64,000 nucleotides of DNA. It comes from Micromonospora polyrhachis. GTDB taxonomy: Bacteria; Actinomycetota; Actinomycetes; Mycobacteriales; Micromonosporaceae. Position 1 is the stretch's first letter. Every line of letters starts with the position of its first letter. The stretch is taken from assembly GCF_014203835.1 (NCBI RefSeq), contig NZ_JACHJW010000001.1, positions 1,550,001 through 1,614,000 on the forward strand, read 5' to 3'. Under the pieces are notes generated by a model. It was not told the DNA's origin. It did no database searches and saw only the letters and a list, made by a program, of their open reading frames with translations. Positions 32,210 to 42,121 of this stretch are shown one piece after another. The translations under genes and the position numbers were made by a program.

Positions 32210-33211
32210 CTATTCGGGTTTGGTGGAGCGGGCCATCAGGGCGGCCATCGCCACCCGGGGGGAGAGGCCCTCGTGGCAGACCCGTTCGACCTGTTCGGTG
32301 ATGGGCATCTCGACGTCGTGTCGCCGGGCGAGGTCCCGGATCGACAGGCAGCTCTTCACCCCTTCGGCGGTCTGCTTGGTGGCGGCCTGGGCTTCTTCGA
32401 GGGTTTCGCCCCGGCCCAGGTGTTCGCCAAAGGTGCGGTTACGCGACAGCGGCGAGGAGCAGGTGGCGACGAGGTCGCCCATGCCAGCGAGGCCGGCGAA
32501 GGTGAGCGGGTCGGCACCGAGGGCGACGCCGAGCCGGGAGGTTTCGGCCAGTCCCCGGGTGATCAGGGTGGCCTTGGTGTTGTCGCCGAGGTTCATGGCG
32601 GTGGCTATGCCGCAGGCGAGGGCGATGACGTTCTTGACCGCGCCGCCCAGTTCGGCACCGATCACGTCGTCGTTGGTGTACGGCCGGAAGTAGGGGGTGC
32701 TGATCGCGGCCTGGATCAGGGTGGCCCGGTCGGTGTCGGTGCAGGCGACGACGGTGGCGGCGGGCTGCTCGTCGGCGATCTCGGCGGCGAGGTTGGGGCC
32801 GGAGACGACGGCGACCCGGTCGGTGGCCACGCCGGTGACCTCCACGATCACTTCGCTCATCCGTTTGAGGGTACCGAGTTCGATACCCTTCATCAGGGAG
32901 ACGAGGGTGGAGTCGGGGGCCAGGTAGGGGACCCATTCGGCGAGGTTGCGGCGCAGGGTCTGCGACGGTACGGCGAGCACGACGATCTCCGCACCGTCGA
33001 TCGCCTTGGCGGCATCGCTGGTGGCGGTGATCCGGTCGGGTAGGCGTCGACCGGGCAGGTAGTCGGGGTTGGTCCGGGTGTCGTTGATGGCGGCGGCGAC
33101 CTGTTCCCGGCGGGCCCAGATGCGTACGTCGGTGCCGGCGTCGGCGAGCACCTTGGCGAAGGCCGTACCCCAGGATCCGGCGCCGAGGACGACGGCGGTG
33201 GGGCCGCTCAT
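32210..33211 (-). CDS. gpsA: NAD(P)-dependent glycerol-3-phosphate dehydrogenase
   Basis: Supplies sn-glycerol-3-phosphate for phospholipids. 333 aa. Rossmann motif [12 protein letters not shown] (8-19), [40 protein letters not shown] and [17 protein letters not shown] are all GpsA hallmarks. ATG 33211 overlaps the stop of the acyltransferase gene (ATGA), coupling it with the next enzyme of the pathway. Confidence 0.97.
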   Translation of the reverse strand: MSGPTAVVLGAGSWGTAFAKVLADAGTDVRIWARREQVAAAINDTRTNPDYLPGRRLPDRITATSDAAKAIDGAEIVVLAVPSQTLRRNLAEWVPYLAPDSTLVSLMKGIELGTLKRMSEVIVEVTGVATDRVAVVSGPNLAAEIADEQPAATVVACTDTDRATLIQAAISTPYFRPYTNDDVIGAELGGAVKNVIALACGIATAMNLGDNTKATLITRGLAETSRLGVALGADPLTFAGLAGMGDLVATCSSPLSRNRTFGEHLGRGETLEEAQAATKQTAEGVKSCLSIRDLARRHDVEMPITEQVERVCHEGLSPRVAMAALMARSTKPE

Positions 33212-33987
33212 GCCGCGCCGCCCAGGCCCGAGGTGGCGGTGCCGCCGTCCCGACGCTGCTGGACGGTGGGCTGGCCGCTGGTGGCCGTACGGGTGGGGGG
33301 TGCCCACAGCGGTGGTGGTGTCTCGCCCCGGAGTTCGGCCAGCATGTCCCGCAGTCTCAGCATTATCTCGTCCGTCATCTCGTCCAGGGTCGTCTTGGTG
33401 GGTGCGGCGTCGGCCCACCGGCTCAGGTCGACCGGCGGCCCGGCGACGACGGTCACCGGCAGGCGGGGTCGCAAGCCTAGTTTCTTGGTGCGTGGGTCGA
33501 AAAGTTTCTCGGGCCCCCACATCACGACCGGGATCACCGGGGCTCCGGTGGTCAGGGCGAGCCGGGCCGCGCCGGTCTTGGCCCGCATCGGCCAGAGGTC
33601 GGGTTCCCGGGTGGTGGTGCCCTCCGGGTAGATGACCACGGCTCCGCCGGACTGGACGGCATCGACCAGTTTGTCCAGGGAACGGACGGCTTCAACCGAT
33701 CCGCGTTCCACCGGGATCTGCCGGCACTTGTGGAGTAGCCAGCCGATGCCGGGCACCCGGAAGACGCTGGCCTTGCCGAGGTACTGCGGCCACCGGCCGG
33801 CGTCGTAGATGAAGTGTGCGGAGACGAGCGGGTCGGCGTGGGAGAGGTGGTTGGCCACGATGATGATGCCCTGGTCACCGGCCAGGTGCTCCATCCCGCG
33901 CCAGGTACGCCGGGTCCAGCCGGTCATCACCGGCTTGACCAACATCACGGCGAACCGTCGCCAGATTCCCAGCCTGCGCCGTGCCAC
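33208..33987 (-). CDS. 1-acyl-sn-glycerol-3-phosphate acyltransferase (PlsC-like)
   Basis: 259 aa. Catalytic NHLSHAD (the NHxxxxD motif), [29 protein letters not shown] and [10 protein letters not shown], the four acyltransferase blocks in order. The N-terminal basic helix suggests membrane association. Ribosome site GAGGAGGGG before GTG 33987. Co-transcribed with gpsA, giving G3P to lysophosphatidate to phosphatidate. Confidence 0.95.
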   Translation of the reverse strand: MARRRLGIWRRFAVMLVKPVMTGWTRRTWRGMEHLAGDQGIIIVANHLSHADPLVSAHFIYDAGRWPQYLGKASVFRVPGIGWLLHKCRQIPVERGSVEAVRSLDKLVDAVQSGGAVVIYPEGTTTREPDLWPMRAKTGAARLALTTGAPVIPVVMWGPEKLFDPRTKKLGLRPRLPVTVVAGPPVDLSRWADAAPTKTTLDEMTDEIMLRLRDMLAELRGETPPPLWAPPTRTATSGQPTVQQRRDGGTATSGLGGAA

Positions 33988-34224
33988 GACCCCTCCTCGT
34001 CACGCCTTTGACCTCGCCGGTCAGTGTGCCGGCAACGCCGGTACGTATCCCGGCAGCGTTGCGGACGCCGCCGACGTCCGCAGCGAAATCATGCCTGTTC
34101 GCCCCGGGTACGGCCAGCGAGCCCCCTACCTGGTCCGGCTGGCAGGACCGCCAACGGGTCGGCTGGCTGGACCGTCAACCGGCCGGCTGGGGATTGCCAG
34201 CTGACCGGCTGGCACGATTGTCGT

Positions 34225-35091
34225 GTGGTGGAGCCGTCTTGGACTGTGGTGGTGCCGGTGAAGCGGCTCGACGCGGCGAAGAGTCGGCTGCGGGGCGCGC
34301 TGGACAGGGTGCCGCACGAGTCGTTGGCGCTGGCGCTGGCGCAGGACACCGTCGCTGCGGCGCTGGCCTGCCCGCTGGTCGGCGAGGTGCTGGTGGTGAC
34401 CGCCGACCGTACCGCTGCGGAGTCGTTGCGGGCGTTGGGTGCCCGGATGGTGCCCGAGCCGCCGCAGGGCGGGCTGAACCCGGCGTTCGTCGTGGGGGCG
34501 GCGCGGGCGGCCGGGCGCTGGGTGGCGGCGCTCACCGCCGACCTGCCGGCGTTGCGGCCGGTGGAGCTGGCGGCGGCGCTGCGGTCCGCCGCCGACGACC
34601 CGGGGATGCGCCGGTTCGTGGCCGACGCTCCGGGCACCGGTACGACGCTGCTCACCGCCCCGCCCGGGGTGCCGCTGTCGCCCCGGTTCGGGGTGGGTTC
34701 GGCAGCCGCGCACGCCGCCTCCGGGGCGGTGGCGTTGCCGGCCGTCGGGCCGACCCTGCGCCGTGACGTGGACACCCCGGCCGACCTGGTGGCCGCCGCC
34801 GCGCTGGGGCTGGGCGGGCACACCACTGCGCTGGGGCTGGGCGGGCACACCGGCACGCTGCTGGAGCCCGCCGCCCCGGTGTACGGTGCTGACATGCAGG
34901 GCACCGTGGCAACCTTCGACCCGCAGCTACGTTCCGGCACGCTACTGCTCGACGACGGCACCCAGGTCGAGTTTCCGGCCGCCGCGTTCGACGCCTCGGG
35001 GTTGCGGCTGCTCCGCCTCGGCCAGCGGGTACGCATCGAGCACGACGACGCGGGTGGGTTGACCCGGATCACGTTGCCGACGTTCCGCTGA
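34225..35091 (+). CDS. cofC: 2-phospho-L-lactate guanylyltransferase with C-terminal cold-shock-like domain
   Basis: 288 aa. Residues 1-205 are CofC, which activates phospholactate (or PEP in actinobacteria) with GTP for coenzyme F420: VVPVKRLDAAKSRLRGAL, ADLPALRP and VDTPADLVAAA are typical. After a linker with a duplicated ALGLGGHT (27-bp repeat), residues 224-288 (MQGTVATFDPQLRSGTLLL...GQRVRIE) resemble a degenerate cold-shock OB fold lacking the aromatic RNP motifs. Start GTG 34225 or 34228. Divergent from the plsC-like gene and 3 bp before ppk, as in mycobacteria (cofC-ppk1). Confidence 0.9.
   Translation: MVEPSWTVVVPVKRLDAAKSRLRGALDRVPHESLALALAQDTVAAALACPLVGEVLVVTADRTAAESLRALGARMVPEPPQGGLNPAFVVGAARAAGRWVAALTADLPALRPVELAAALRSAADDPGMRRFVADAPGTGTTLLTAPPGVPLSPRFGVGSAAAHAASGAVALPAVGPTLRRDVDTPADLVAAAALGLGGHTTALGLGGHTGTLLEPAAPVYGADMQGTVATFDPQLRSGTLLLDDGTQVEFPAAAFDASGLRLLRLGQRVRIEHDDAGGLTRITLPTFR
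34801..34851. repeat. In-frame 27-bp repeat in cofC
   Basis: GCGCTGGGGCTGGGCGGGCA plus CACC occurs at 34801 and 34828, identical, encoding ALGLGGHT twice. Confidence 0.95.
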
Positions 35092-35094
35092 CCG

Positions 35095-37488
35095 GTGCCG
35101 GCTGACCGGGTGTCGGCTGTCCTGCCGTGGACCGTCCTGCCGTCGGCTGGCCTGCCGGCGGTTAACCTGCCATCAGCTGACCTACCGGCGGTTGACCTAC
35201 CGTCGGTTCACCTGCCGTCGCTGCCTGCGGATCGGTTCCTCGACCGGGAGCTGTCCTGGCTGGATTTCAACGCACGGGTGCTGGCGCTGGCCGAGGACCC
35301 GGCCACTCCCCTGCTGGAGCGAGTGAAGTTCCTGGCCATCTTCGCCAGCAACCTGGACGCGTTCTACATGGTCCGGGTGGCTCGGCTGCACCGCCAATGG
35401 CGGGCTGGGCTGCCGATGGGCAACGGAAACCGACCGCCACGTGCCCGGCTGGATCTGATCTCCGGGAAGGTCGCCGATCTGGTCACCCGGCACACCGACT
35501 GTCTCACCGAAGAGGTGCTGCCGGCGTTGGCCGCCCAGGGCGTCCACCTGCCCCGCTGGGCGGAACTGGACCCGACCGAGCACGACCGGCTGCGAGCGTA
35601 CTTCCAGGAGGAGATCCTGCCGGTGCTCACGCCGCTGGTGGTGGACCCGGCGGCTCCGTTCCCGTACGTCTTCAACCGGTCGCTGCACCTGGCGGTCGTG
35701 CTCGCGGACCCAACGGTGGCGGTGGGTCCGGGGACGGGTGGCAGTAGCCCGGCGGATGGGCCGGAGCGGTTGGCCTGGGTCAGGGTGCCGCAGAACGTGC
35801 CACGGTTCGTCCGGGTCGAACGGGATGCCCCGGGATCCTGGTTCCTGCCGGTGGAGGAGCTGGTCGCGGCCCAACTGGGGCAACTCTTCCCCGGCCGGCG
35901 GGTGGTCGGGTGTCATCCGTTCCGGGTGACCCGCACCGCCGAGGTGGAGGTGGCTGAGGAGCGCGACGGGGACCTGTTGCAGGTGTTGGAACGCAGGTTG
36001 GCCCGCCGCCGCTTCGGCCCACTGGTACGCCTCGAAGTGGCCGTCCCGTTCCCCGATCGGGTGCTGAAGTTGCTGTCGCGGCTGCTGGCCGTGGACCTCC
36101 GGGACGTGTCGCGGGTGCCGGGGCGGTTGGACCTGTCGGCGTTGTGGCAGCTCTATGAGGAGGTGGACCGGCCCGACCTGAAGGAGCGACCCTTCGTGCC
36201 GGCCACCCATCCGAGGCTGGCCACCGAGGTCGAGAGGCCGGGCGACGCCGAGAGGCTGGCCGCCGAGGTCGAAGGGCCGGGCGACGTCTTCGCGGCGCTC
36301 CGCAACGGGGACATCCTCGTGCACCATCCGTACCACTCGTTCGCGACCAGCGTGCAGCGCTTCGTGACGGAGGCCGCCGCCGACCCGGACGTGTTGGCAA
36401 TCAAGCTGACGCTCTACCGCACCAGCGGCGATTCGCCGATCGTGGCCGCCCTGGTGGCGGCGGCTGCCGCCGGCAGGCAGGTGGTGGTGCTGGTGGAGGT
36501 ACGGGCCCGGTTCGACGAGGTGGCCAACATCGGCTGGGCCCGGATGCTGGACCGGGCCGGCTGTCAGGTCGTCTACGGGCTGGCCGGGTTGAAGACGCAC
36601 GCCAAGGTCGCGCTGGTGGTACGGCGGGAGGGTGACGGGATCCGGCGCTACTGCCACGTCGGCACGGGGAACTACCATCCGAGGACCGCCCGACTGTACG
36701 AGGACCTGGGCCTGCTCACCGCCGATCCGGAGGTGGGGGCGGACGTGTCCGACCTGTTCGACGTGCTGACCGGCTGCCGCCGACAGGTCGACTATCGACG
36801 GCTGCTGGTCGCCCCGCACGGCCTACGGCGGGGGCTGGTCGAGCGAATCGACCGGGAGATTGTGTACCACCGGTCGGGGCGGCCCGGTCTGATCCAGATC
36901 AAGGTCAACTCGCTGGTCGACGAGGAGATCGTGGAGGCGCTCTACCGCGCCTCGCAGGCCGGCGTCCGCGTCGATCTGGTCGTTCGGGGCATGTGCACGC
37001 TGCGGCCGGGCATACCGGGGTTGTCGGAGAACATCCGGGTACGTTCGATCGTCGGCCGGTTCCTGGAGCACTCACGGATCTTCCGGTTCGGCAGCGGCTC
37101 GGGAAACGGGTCCGGCAGCGGCTCGGGAAACAGCTCCGGTAGCGGGCCCGGTAGCGGCTCCGGCGGCAGCGGGGAGGCGGAGTTCTGGTTCGGGTCGGCC
37201 GACCTGATGCACCGTAACCTGCACCGCCGGGTGGAGGCACTGGTCCGGGTGACCGACCCGGTCGCCCGCGCCGAACTGGACCATCTGCTGACCGCCGCGA
37301 TGAGCCCGCAGGTGGCGGCGTTCGAGTTGGCCGCCGACGGCAGTTGGCACCGCCACACCGGTACGCCGGATGGTCGGTCCGTCCATCTGCACGAGCTGCT
37401 GCTGCGGCGGGCGGTGACGACACGAAATCGCCGCTCGGCAGAGATGGAACATCATGGCTACCCGGCATCGGCGACCGACATACCCTGA
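35095..37488 (+). CDS. ppk: Polyphosphate kinase 1
   Basis: Reversible ATP/polyphosphate kinase, 797 aa against about 690-740 usual. The enzyme starts near residue 45 ([21 protein letters not shown]) and includes [50 protein letters not shown] and the phosphorylated His in [11 protein letters not shown] (H521). Three extra low-complexity segments explain the excess: an N-terminal LPSxxLPAVx repeat (about 8-42), a duplicated AEVE/TEVExPGD segment (about 375-398), and a Gly/Ser/Asn repeat (about 664-692) inside the C2 domain just before [17 protein letters not shown] start 3 bp after cofC. Confidence 0.93.
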   Translation: MPADRVSAVLPWTVLPSAGLPAVNLPSADLPAVDLPSVHLPSLPADRFLDRELSWLDFNARVLALAEDPATPLLERVKFLAIFASNLDAFYMVRVARLHRQWRAGLPMGNGNRPPRARLDLISGKVADLVTRHTDCLTEEVLPALAAQGVHLPRWAELDPTEHDRLRAYFQEEILPVLTPLVVDPAAPFPYVFNRSLHLAVVLADPTVAVGPGTGGSSPADGPERLAWVRVPQNVPRFVRVERDAPGSWFLPVEELVAAQLGQLFPGRRVVGCHPFRVTRTAEVEVAEERDGDLLQVLERRLARRRFGPLVRLEVAVPFPDRVLKLLSRLLAVDLRDVSRVPGRLDLSALWQLYEEVDRPDLKERPFVPATHPRLATEVERPGDAERLAAEVEGPGDVFAALRNGDILVHHPYHSFATSVQRFVTEAAADPDVLAIKLTLYRTSGDSPIVAALVAAAAAGRQVVVLVEVRARFDEVANIGWARMLDRAGCQVVYGLAGLKTHAKVALVVRREGDGIRRYCHVGTGNYHPRTARLYEDLGLLTADPEVGADVSDLFDVLTGCRRQVDYRRLLVAPHGLRRGLVERIDREIVYHRSGRPGLIQIKVNSLVDEEIVEALYRASQAGVRVDLVVRGMCTLRPGIPGLSENIRVRSIVGRFLEHSRIFRFGSGSGNGSGSGSGNSSGSGPGSGSGGSGEAEFWFGSADLMHRNLHRRVEALVRVTDPVARAELDHLLTAAMSPQVAAFELAADGSWHRHTGTPDGRSVHLHELLLRRAVTTRNRRSAEMEHHGYPASATDIP
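35140..35221. repeat. In-frame tandem repeat at the ppk N-terminus
   Basis: Units near CTGCCGTCGGCTGGCCTGCC recur about four times with period 30/15, encoding [13 protein letters not shown] repeats. Lies before the conserved enzyme region. Confidence 0.8.
37087..37170. repeat. In-frame Gly-Ser repeat in ppk
   Basis: Units of GGCAGCGGCTCGGGAAAC recur, encoding [14 protein letters not shown]. Sits inside the catalytic C-terminal domain, at a surface loop in known PPK1 structures as inferred from the conserved flanks. Confidence 0.9.
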
Positions 37489-38398
37489 CGAAATGGCACG
37501 TGGAAGGTGGCGGGCCACGGTTGCCGAGCGCCCGGTGATCCGGGCCGCCGGTGGGGTGGCGTGGCGGCCCGGTGACGACGGGTGCGTCGAGGTCTGCCTG
37601 GTGCATCGTCCCCGCTACGACGACTGGTCGCTGCCCAAGGGCAAACTGGATCCGGGCGAGCCGGCGCTGCTGGCCGCCGTCCGGGAGATCGCCGAGGAGG
37701 CTGATGTCCAGGCGGTGCCGCAGGTCCGTTTGGCCACCTCCCGGTACGTCAGCAACGGCCACCCCAAGATCGTCGAATACTGGTCGATGCGGGCGGTGGG
37801 AGCCGGCGGGTTCCAGCCGGACACCGAGGTCGACCAGCTCCGCTGGCTGCCGGTGGCCAAAGCGATCGAGCTGGTCAGCTATCCGCACGACGCGACGGTG
37901 CTGCGCTCCTTCGCCGAGCTGCCCCCGGTGAGCGTGACGCTGATCCTGGTCCGGCACGCCGCCGCCGGCAGCCGGGACACCTGGTCGGGGCCGGACACCG
38001 CCCGACCACTGGACGACACCGGTCGGGCGCAGGCGCACGAGTTGGCGCGACTGGTGCCGCTGATCCGCCCGGTGCGCTTGTTGTCCGCCTCGACCCGCCG
38101 ATGCGTACAGACCTTCGACCCGACGGCCGACCGGCTGGACCTGTCGATCGAGGTGGACGGCGCATTCGACGAGCCGACCCCGGGGTGGGGGTCAGAGGAA
38201 TGTGGCATCGCCGCCGCCGACCGGCTGGTCGAGCTAGCGATAGCCGGCAAGCCGGTGGCGGTGTGCAGTCAGGGCAGGGTGATTCCCGACGCGCTGGAAC
38301 GGTTGACCAGCGCACCGGGCGACTTCGCCACTCCCCAGGGCACCGGCTGGCTGCTCGCCTTCGCCGGGGACCGGCTGCTCGCCGCCGACCACCTGTGA
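37454..38398 (+). CDS. mutT1: MutT1-type Nudix / histidine phosphatase fusion
   Basis: 314 aa. N-terminal Nudix domain with the box [21 protein letters not shown], and a C-terminal histidine-phosphatase domain beginning [10 protein letters not shown] (RHG-like motif as RHA). This fusion is the mycobacterial MutT1 architecture, which hydrolyses 8-oxo-dGTP and diadenosine polyphosphates; in mycobacteria it also follows ppk1. ATG 37454 overlaps the ppk end; ATG 37493 is an alternative. A long hairpin follows the stop. Confidence 0.93.
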   Translation: MATRHRRPTYPDEMARGRWRATVAERPVIRAAGGVAWRPGDDGCVEVCLVHRPRYDDWSLPKGKLDPGEPALLAAVREIAEEADVQAVPQVRLATSRYVSNGHPKIVEYWSMRAVGAGGFQPDTEVDQLRWLPVAKAIELVSYPHDATVLRSFAELPPVSVTLILVRHAAAGSRDTWSGPDTARPLDDTGRAQAHELARLVPLIRPVRLLSASTRRCVQTFDPTADRLDLSIEVDGAFDEPTPGWGSEECGIAAADRLVELAIAGKPVAVCSQGRVIPDALERLTSAPGDFATPQGTGWLLAFAGDRLLAADHL

Positions 38399-38418
38399 CC
38401 CCCCTCCCTCTTCCCCTG

Positions 38419-38480
38419 CGCACTTTCACTGTTTGCGTGGCTATCTCGCGGCGAATAGCCACTCAAACAGTGAAAGTGCG
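38419..38480. repeat. 62-nt imperfect hairpin between convergent genes
   Basis: CGCACTTTCACTGTTTG then GTGGCTAT pair with ATAGCCAC then CAAACAGTGAAAGTGCG; one internal C/T mismatch, 25 pairs, about 10-nt loop. AT-richer than surroundings. Same size and placement as the hairpin at 7114 but different sequence. Confidence 0.85.
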
Positions 38481-38516
38481 GGGGTGGGGGGTGGGGGATA
38501 GAGCGAGGCGTGTGGG

Positions 38517-40526
38517 TCAGCCGACCGTGAGGGTCACCGCCACGGGAAGGTGGTCGGAGGCGGTGCTACGCGTTGTGCTGGCGTCGCTGGGGACCATGTC
38601 GGGCGAGACGAAGACGTGGTCGATCTGCTGGCGCGGTGCGTTCGCCGGGCTGGTGGGCAGCGGTCGGGCGGCGGCCAGCGCGTCGACCAGCCCGGCGTTG
38701 GTGAACTCGGCGAACGCCGGTTCCCCCGGTTCGGTGTTCATGTCCCCGGCCACCACGAGCGGCCGGCCGGCGGCGTACCCGGTGGCGAAGCGGGCCACGG
38801 CCCGGGCCTGGACCACCGGTCCGTCGTCCGGTGGCGGTTGCAGGTGGGTGGAGACGACCACCACCTCCCGACCGTCGAGGTCCAGGGTGACCGCGAGCGC
38901 CTGCGCGCCGGTCGGAGCGCCGACGCGGGGCAACGGCAGCGTTTGGCTGTGTCGGATCGGTAGGCGGGTGAGTACGGCGTCGCCCCAGACCGGGTCGGCG
39001 GCGGGGGCGAACCGGTAGGGCAGGTCGAGCCGCCGGGCGAGCAGTTCCAGGGTGTCGTGTCCGCCGTTGAGCAGCCAGCCCCGGTCGACCTCGCTGAGTA
39101 CCACCACATCGGGCCGCTGCCGCGCGATGACGTCCACCAGGCCGGGCAGGTCGAAACGCCCGTCCAGTCCGAAGCCCATCCGGATGTTGTAGGCGACCAG
39201 CCGTACCGGTCCGGGGGCGTGGTCCAAGGCCGGTTCCCGGAGGTGGCCGGGAACGACGACGGCGGCGAGCAGGGTGAGTCCTGCCAACAACCGGGCGGTC
39301 AGTCTCTCGTGCGGCTGGGCGGAGAACATGGACCACCAGCTGCCCGTGACGGCCGTCGTGTCCCGGAGCGCGACCACGGCGACCAGCCCGGCCACCACGA
39401 GCGGCACCCACCAGTTGGGATAACCAAGGTCGTAAGCGGCGTAGTAGGCGATGGCGGCGACGACGAAGACGAGCATTCCGGCCAGGGCGGCGAAGCTACG
39501 CCGGGTCCCGGCCGAATCGACCGTCCCTGCCGAATCAACCGTCCCGGCCGGGTCGACGGCGCCGCCCCTCAGCGCCGGAGGGGGCATGCTCGCGATGCCC
39601 ACCGCTGCCTCCACTGGGGGCGCGGTAGTTGCGGTCAGGGCGAGACAGAGCCCGGCACCGAGGGCAGCCAGTCCCATCGCGTATCCCCATAGTCGGGGCG
39701 AGCCAGCGGTGAAGACCCCCACGCCGACGATGAGCGCCAACGGTGCCATCCACCGGGCGCCCCGGTCCGGCCGTGCCAGGGCGGTCAGGACGAAGAGTGC
39801 GACGGCGAGCCCGACGAGCGTCCCCTGCGGCAGATCCGCCAGATACGCCGGTTGGGCGATCCGGGTGTTGTCGGCGAACTGGTAGGACACGGCGCTGCCG
39901 GCCAGCGCCGGCGACAGGGCCACCATGCCGGTGAGCAGCAGCGTGGGGCCGGCGAGCAGCCAGGTGCGGGAATTGCCTACCCCCGAGCCGGTACGGGTGT
40001 CAGCGGCCGTCTCCGGGGCTGGTACAGCCAACTGCGCCGCCACCAGGAGCACGGCCAGTACGGCGCTGACCAACCAGGCCAGCCGGTCACCCCGCCAGAC
40101 CAGGTCGTACGTGTCCAGCGCGGTGTGCATGGCGGCACCGAGGGCCAGCCCGAGCACCAGTCCCGGACCGGGTCGTACGGTCGTGGCGGCGGTCGCCGCG
40201 AGCCACACCAGCCCGGCGAGCAGGCCGACGCTGGCCAGGTAGAGCTGGAGTTGCCCGCCGGGGGTGCTGGTCAGGGCGAGCCGTGCGGCGGCCAGTACGA
40301 CCACCGCGATGCTCGCGATCGGCCGGGGACCGGTGCGCCGGACAAGTGCTGGGGTGGCCATCGGCAGTAGGAACCACAGCAGCGCGAAGGCCCCCATCAG
40401 TTCGGCCGGGGTGGACGCGGCCTGGCCGAAGATGGTGATGATGCCGGGCAACCAGATCCGCAGGATGTCCACGAGGACGAGAATTCCCAGGCAGACTGCG
40501 ACAGTGGCGGGGGCGGGGCGGCGCAT
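38517..40526 (-). CDS. Polytopic membrane protein with EEP phosphatase domain
   Basis: 669 aa. Residues 1-410 have about ten to twelve hydrophobic helices. The C-terminal 240 residues are an endonuclease/exonuclease/phosphatase (EEP) domain: VRLVAYNIRMGFGL, VVVLSEVDRGWLL (metal Glu), LVVAGDMNTEPGE (catalytic Asp/Asn) and TASDHLPVAVTL (final Asp-His). The substrate may be a phosphodiester or inositol-type phosphate at the membrane. ATG 40526 with GGAG upstream; convergent with mutT1. A second, smaller EEP protein is at 54356. Confidence 0.88.
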   Translation of the reverse strand: MRRPAPATVAVCLGILVLVDILRIWLPGIITIFGQAASTPAELMGAFALLWFLLPMATPALVRRTGPRPIASIAVVVLAAARLALTSTPGGQLQLYLASVGLLAGLVWLAATAATTVRPGPGLVLGLALGAAMHTALDTYDLVWRGDRLAWLVSAVLAVLLVAAQLAVPAPETAADTRTGSGVGNSRTWLLAGPTLLLTGMVALSPALAGSAVSYQFADNTRIAQPAYLADLPQGTLVGLAVALFVLTALARPDRGARWMAPLALIVGVGVFTAGSPRLWGYAMGLAALGAGLCLALTATTAPPVEAAVGIASMPPPALRGGAVDPAGTVDSAGTVDSAGTRRSFAALAGMLVFVVAAIAYYAAYDLGYPNWWVPLVVAGLVAVVALRDTTAVTGSWWSMFSAQPHERLTARLLAGLTLLAAVVVPGHLREPALDHAPGPVRLVAYNIRMGFGLDGRFDLPGLVDVIARQRPDVVVLSEVDRGWLLNGGHDTLELLARRLDLPYRFAPAADPVWGDAVLTRLPIRHSQTLPLPRVGAPTGAQALAVTLDLDGREVVVVSTHLQPPPDDGPVVQARAVARFATGYAAGRPLVVAGDMNTEPGEPAFAEFTNAGLVDALAAARPLPTSPANAPRQQIDHVFVSPDMVPSDASTTRSTASDHLPVAVTLTVG

Positions 40527-40675
40527 CGGCACTCCGGGGGCGAGGAGGACTGCGATGGAATCCTGACGTGCCGGCGATTCTCTGCCCCTGGACTGGTCGG
40601 GTCAATGGCAACGGCGTGGCGTACCCGCTCGGGCCGGAGTCGGCCCACCGGCGGTGCCGGACCGGAAACGGTGAA

Positions 40676-40701
40676 GGGCGCCCACCTGTCGGCGGACGCC
40701 C
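40676..40701 (-). terminator. Hairpin after the HU gene
   Basis: Read on the minus strand: GGGCGTCC, 10-nt loop, GGGCGCCC then TTC. Eight pairs with one G-T. Confidence 0.6.
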
Positions 40702-40726
40702 CCCTGGGTCAGCGCTTGGTGGGTGC

Positions 40727-41347
40727 TCAGCGCTTGGTTGCGGCTTTCTTGGTAGTGGTCTTCTTCGCCGGAGCCTTCTTGGCCGCCGCAGTGGTTTTCT
40801 TGGTCGCGGCGGTCTTCTTGGCGGTGGTGGTCTTCGTGGCCGCCTTCTTGGCCGGCGTGGTCTTGGCGGTGGTCACCTTCTTGGTGGTGGTCTTGGTGGC
40901 CGCCTTCGTCGGCACCGCCGTCTTGGTCGCGGCCTTCTTCGTGGCCGTCTTGGTGGCGGTGGTCTTCTTCGCCGTAGCAGCCTTGGTGGTGGTCTTGGCA
41001 GCGGTGGTCTTCTTCGCGGTCGTGGTCGCACCGGTGGTCTTCTTCGCCGTCGGCGTGGTGCTCTTGGGCGCCTTGCCGCTGGCGACCATCTCCTTGAAGC
41101 CGGCCCCCGGCCGGAAGGTCGGTACCGATGTCTTCTTGACCTTCACCGCCTCACCGGTACGTGGGTTGCGCGCTGTTCGCGGGCCCCGCACCCGCTTTTC
41201 GAACACCCCGAAACCGGTGATCGCCACGCGGTCGCCCTTGGTGACCGCGGCCTGAACCTCGTTGAGGACCGCGTCGAGCGCCGCCGTCGCCGCCTTACGA
41301 TCCCCCAGGCGTACGGCGAGAGCCTCGATGAGCTCGGCCTTGTTCAC
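40727..41347 (-). CDS. hupB: HU-family nucleoid protein with Lys-rich tail
   Basis: 206 aa from GTG 41347 (ribosome site GGAGG). Residues 1-90 are HU: NKAELIEALAVRLGDRKAA, GFGVFEKRVRGPRTARNPRTGE (DNA-binding arm) and PTFRPGAGFKEMV. Residues 100-206 are repeats of (A/T)AKKTT, the histone-H1-like tail typical of HupB/HupS that binds DNA non-specifically. Located between mutT1 and leuD as in mycobacteria. A short duplication of the last codons lies just after the stop (40709). Confidence 0.96.
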   Translation of the reverse strand: MNKAELIEALAVRLGDRKAATAALDAVLNEVQAAVTKGDRVAITGFGVFEKRVRGPRTARNPRTGEAVKVKKTSVPTFRPGAGFKEMVASGKAPKSTTPTAKKTTGATTTAKKTTAAKTTTKAATAKKTTATKTATKKAATKTAVPTKAATKTTTKKVTTAKTTPAKKAATKTTTAKKTAATKKTTAAAKKAPAKKTTTKKAATKR

Positions 41348-41462
41348 GACTTCCTCCCATATGTGCAACTGGACTCAACGCGAGCCATTCTGCGCGCACG
41401 GTATGCCCTGTGCCACCGGGACACAAACATCTGCTGGAAAAAAGCCGTTGTGTCGTAACGGA

Positions 41463-41495
41463 TTCGCCCCCGCCGGATGATCCGACGGGGGCGAA
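41463..41495 (-). terminator. Terminator of the leuCD operon
   Basis: TTCGCCCCCGCCGG pairs with CCGACGGGGGCGAA around ATGAT, with one mismatch; 26 bp after the leuD stop. Confidence 0.85.
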
Positions 41496-41520
41496 AAGCG
41501 CTCTGCGACAGGCGTACGGG

Positions 41521-42108
41521 CTATCTCACAACCGGCAGGAAGGGGTGCCGGAGCTGCTCGTAGGAGGTGATGGAAGCTTCATGCCGAAGGGTGAGTCCAA
41601 TGTCATCCAAGCCTTCCATCAAGCGCCAACGACTGAAGTCGTCGATGGGGAACGACCAGGCCGAGACACCGGCCCGGACCTGCCGCTCGATCAGGTCGAC
41701 CGTCACCGGCGTGGCGGGCTCGGCCTCGATCAGCGCCCACAATTCTTCGATGGCGCTCATTTCCAGCTCGACCGGAAGGAGTCCTTCCTTGAGTGCGTTC
41801 CCCCGGAAGATGTCACCGAAGCGGGGCGAGAGTACGGCCCGGAAGCCCCAGTCCCGTAGCGCCCAGACGGCATGCTCTCGGGACGACCCGGTGCCGAACT
41901 CCGGACCCGCCACAAGGATCGACGATCCGGAATAGGTTTGATCGTTCAACACGAATTGCGGATCCTCCCGCCACGCGCTGAAGAGTCCGTCGGCGAAGCC
42001 GGTTCTGGTGACCCGCTTGAGATACACGGCTGGAATGATCTGATCTGTATCCACATTGGATCGCCGGAGTGGGATGCCGGTGCCGGTGTGAACGGTGAAC
42101 TTTTCCAT
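41521..42108 (-). CDS. leuD: 3-isopropylmalate dehydratase small subunit
   Basis: Swivelling subunit of isopropylmalate isomerase (leucine synthesis). 195 aa; [40 protein letters not shown] and [16 protein letters not shown] are family motifs. 13 bp downstream of leuC, with which it forms the heterodimer. Confidence 0.97.
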   Translation of the reverse strand: MEKFTVHTGTGIPLRRSNVDTDQIIPAVYLKRVTRTGFADGLFSAWREDPQFVLNDQTYSGSSILVAGPEFGTGSSREHAVWALRDWGFRAVLSPRFGDIFRGNALKEGLLPVELEMSAIEELWALIEAEPATPVTVDLIERQVRAGVSAWSFPIDDFSRWRLMEGLDDIGLTLRHEASITSYEQLRHPFLPVVR

Positions 42109-42121
42109 TGATGTCTACCCC

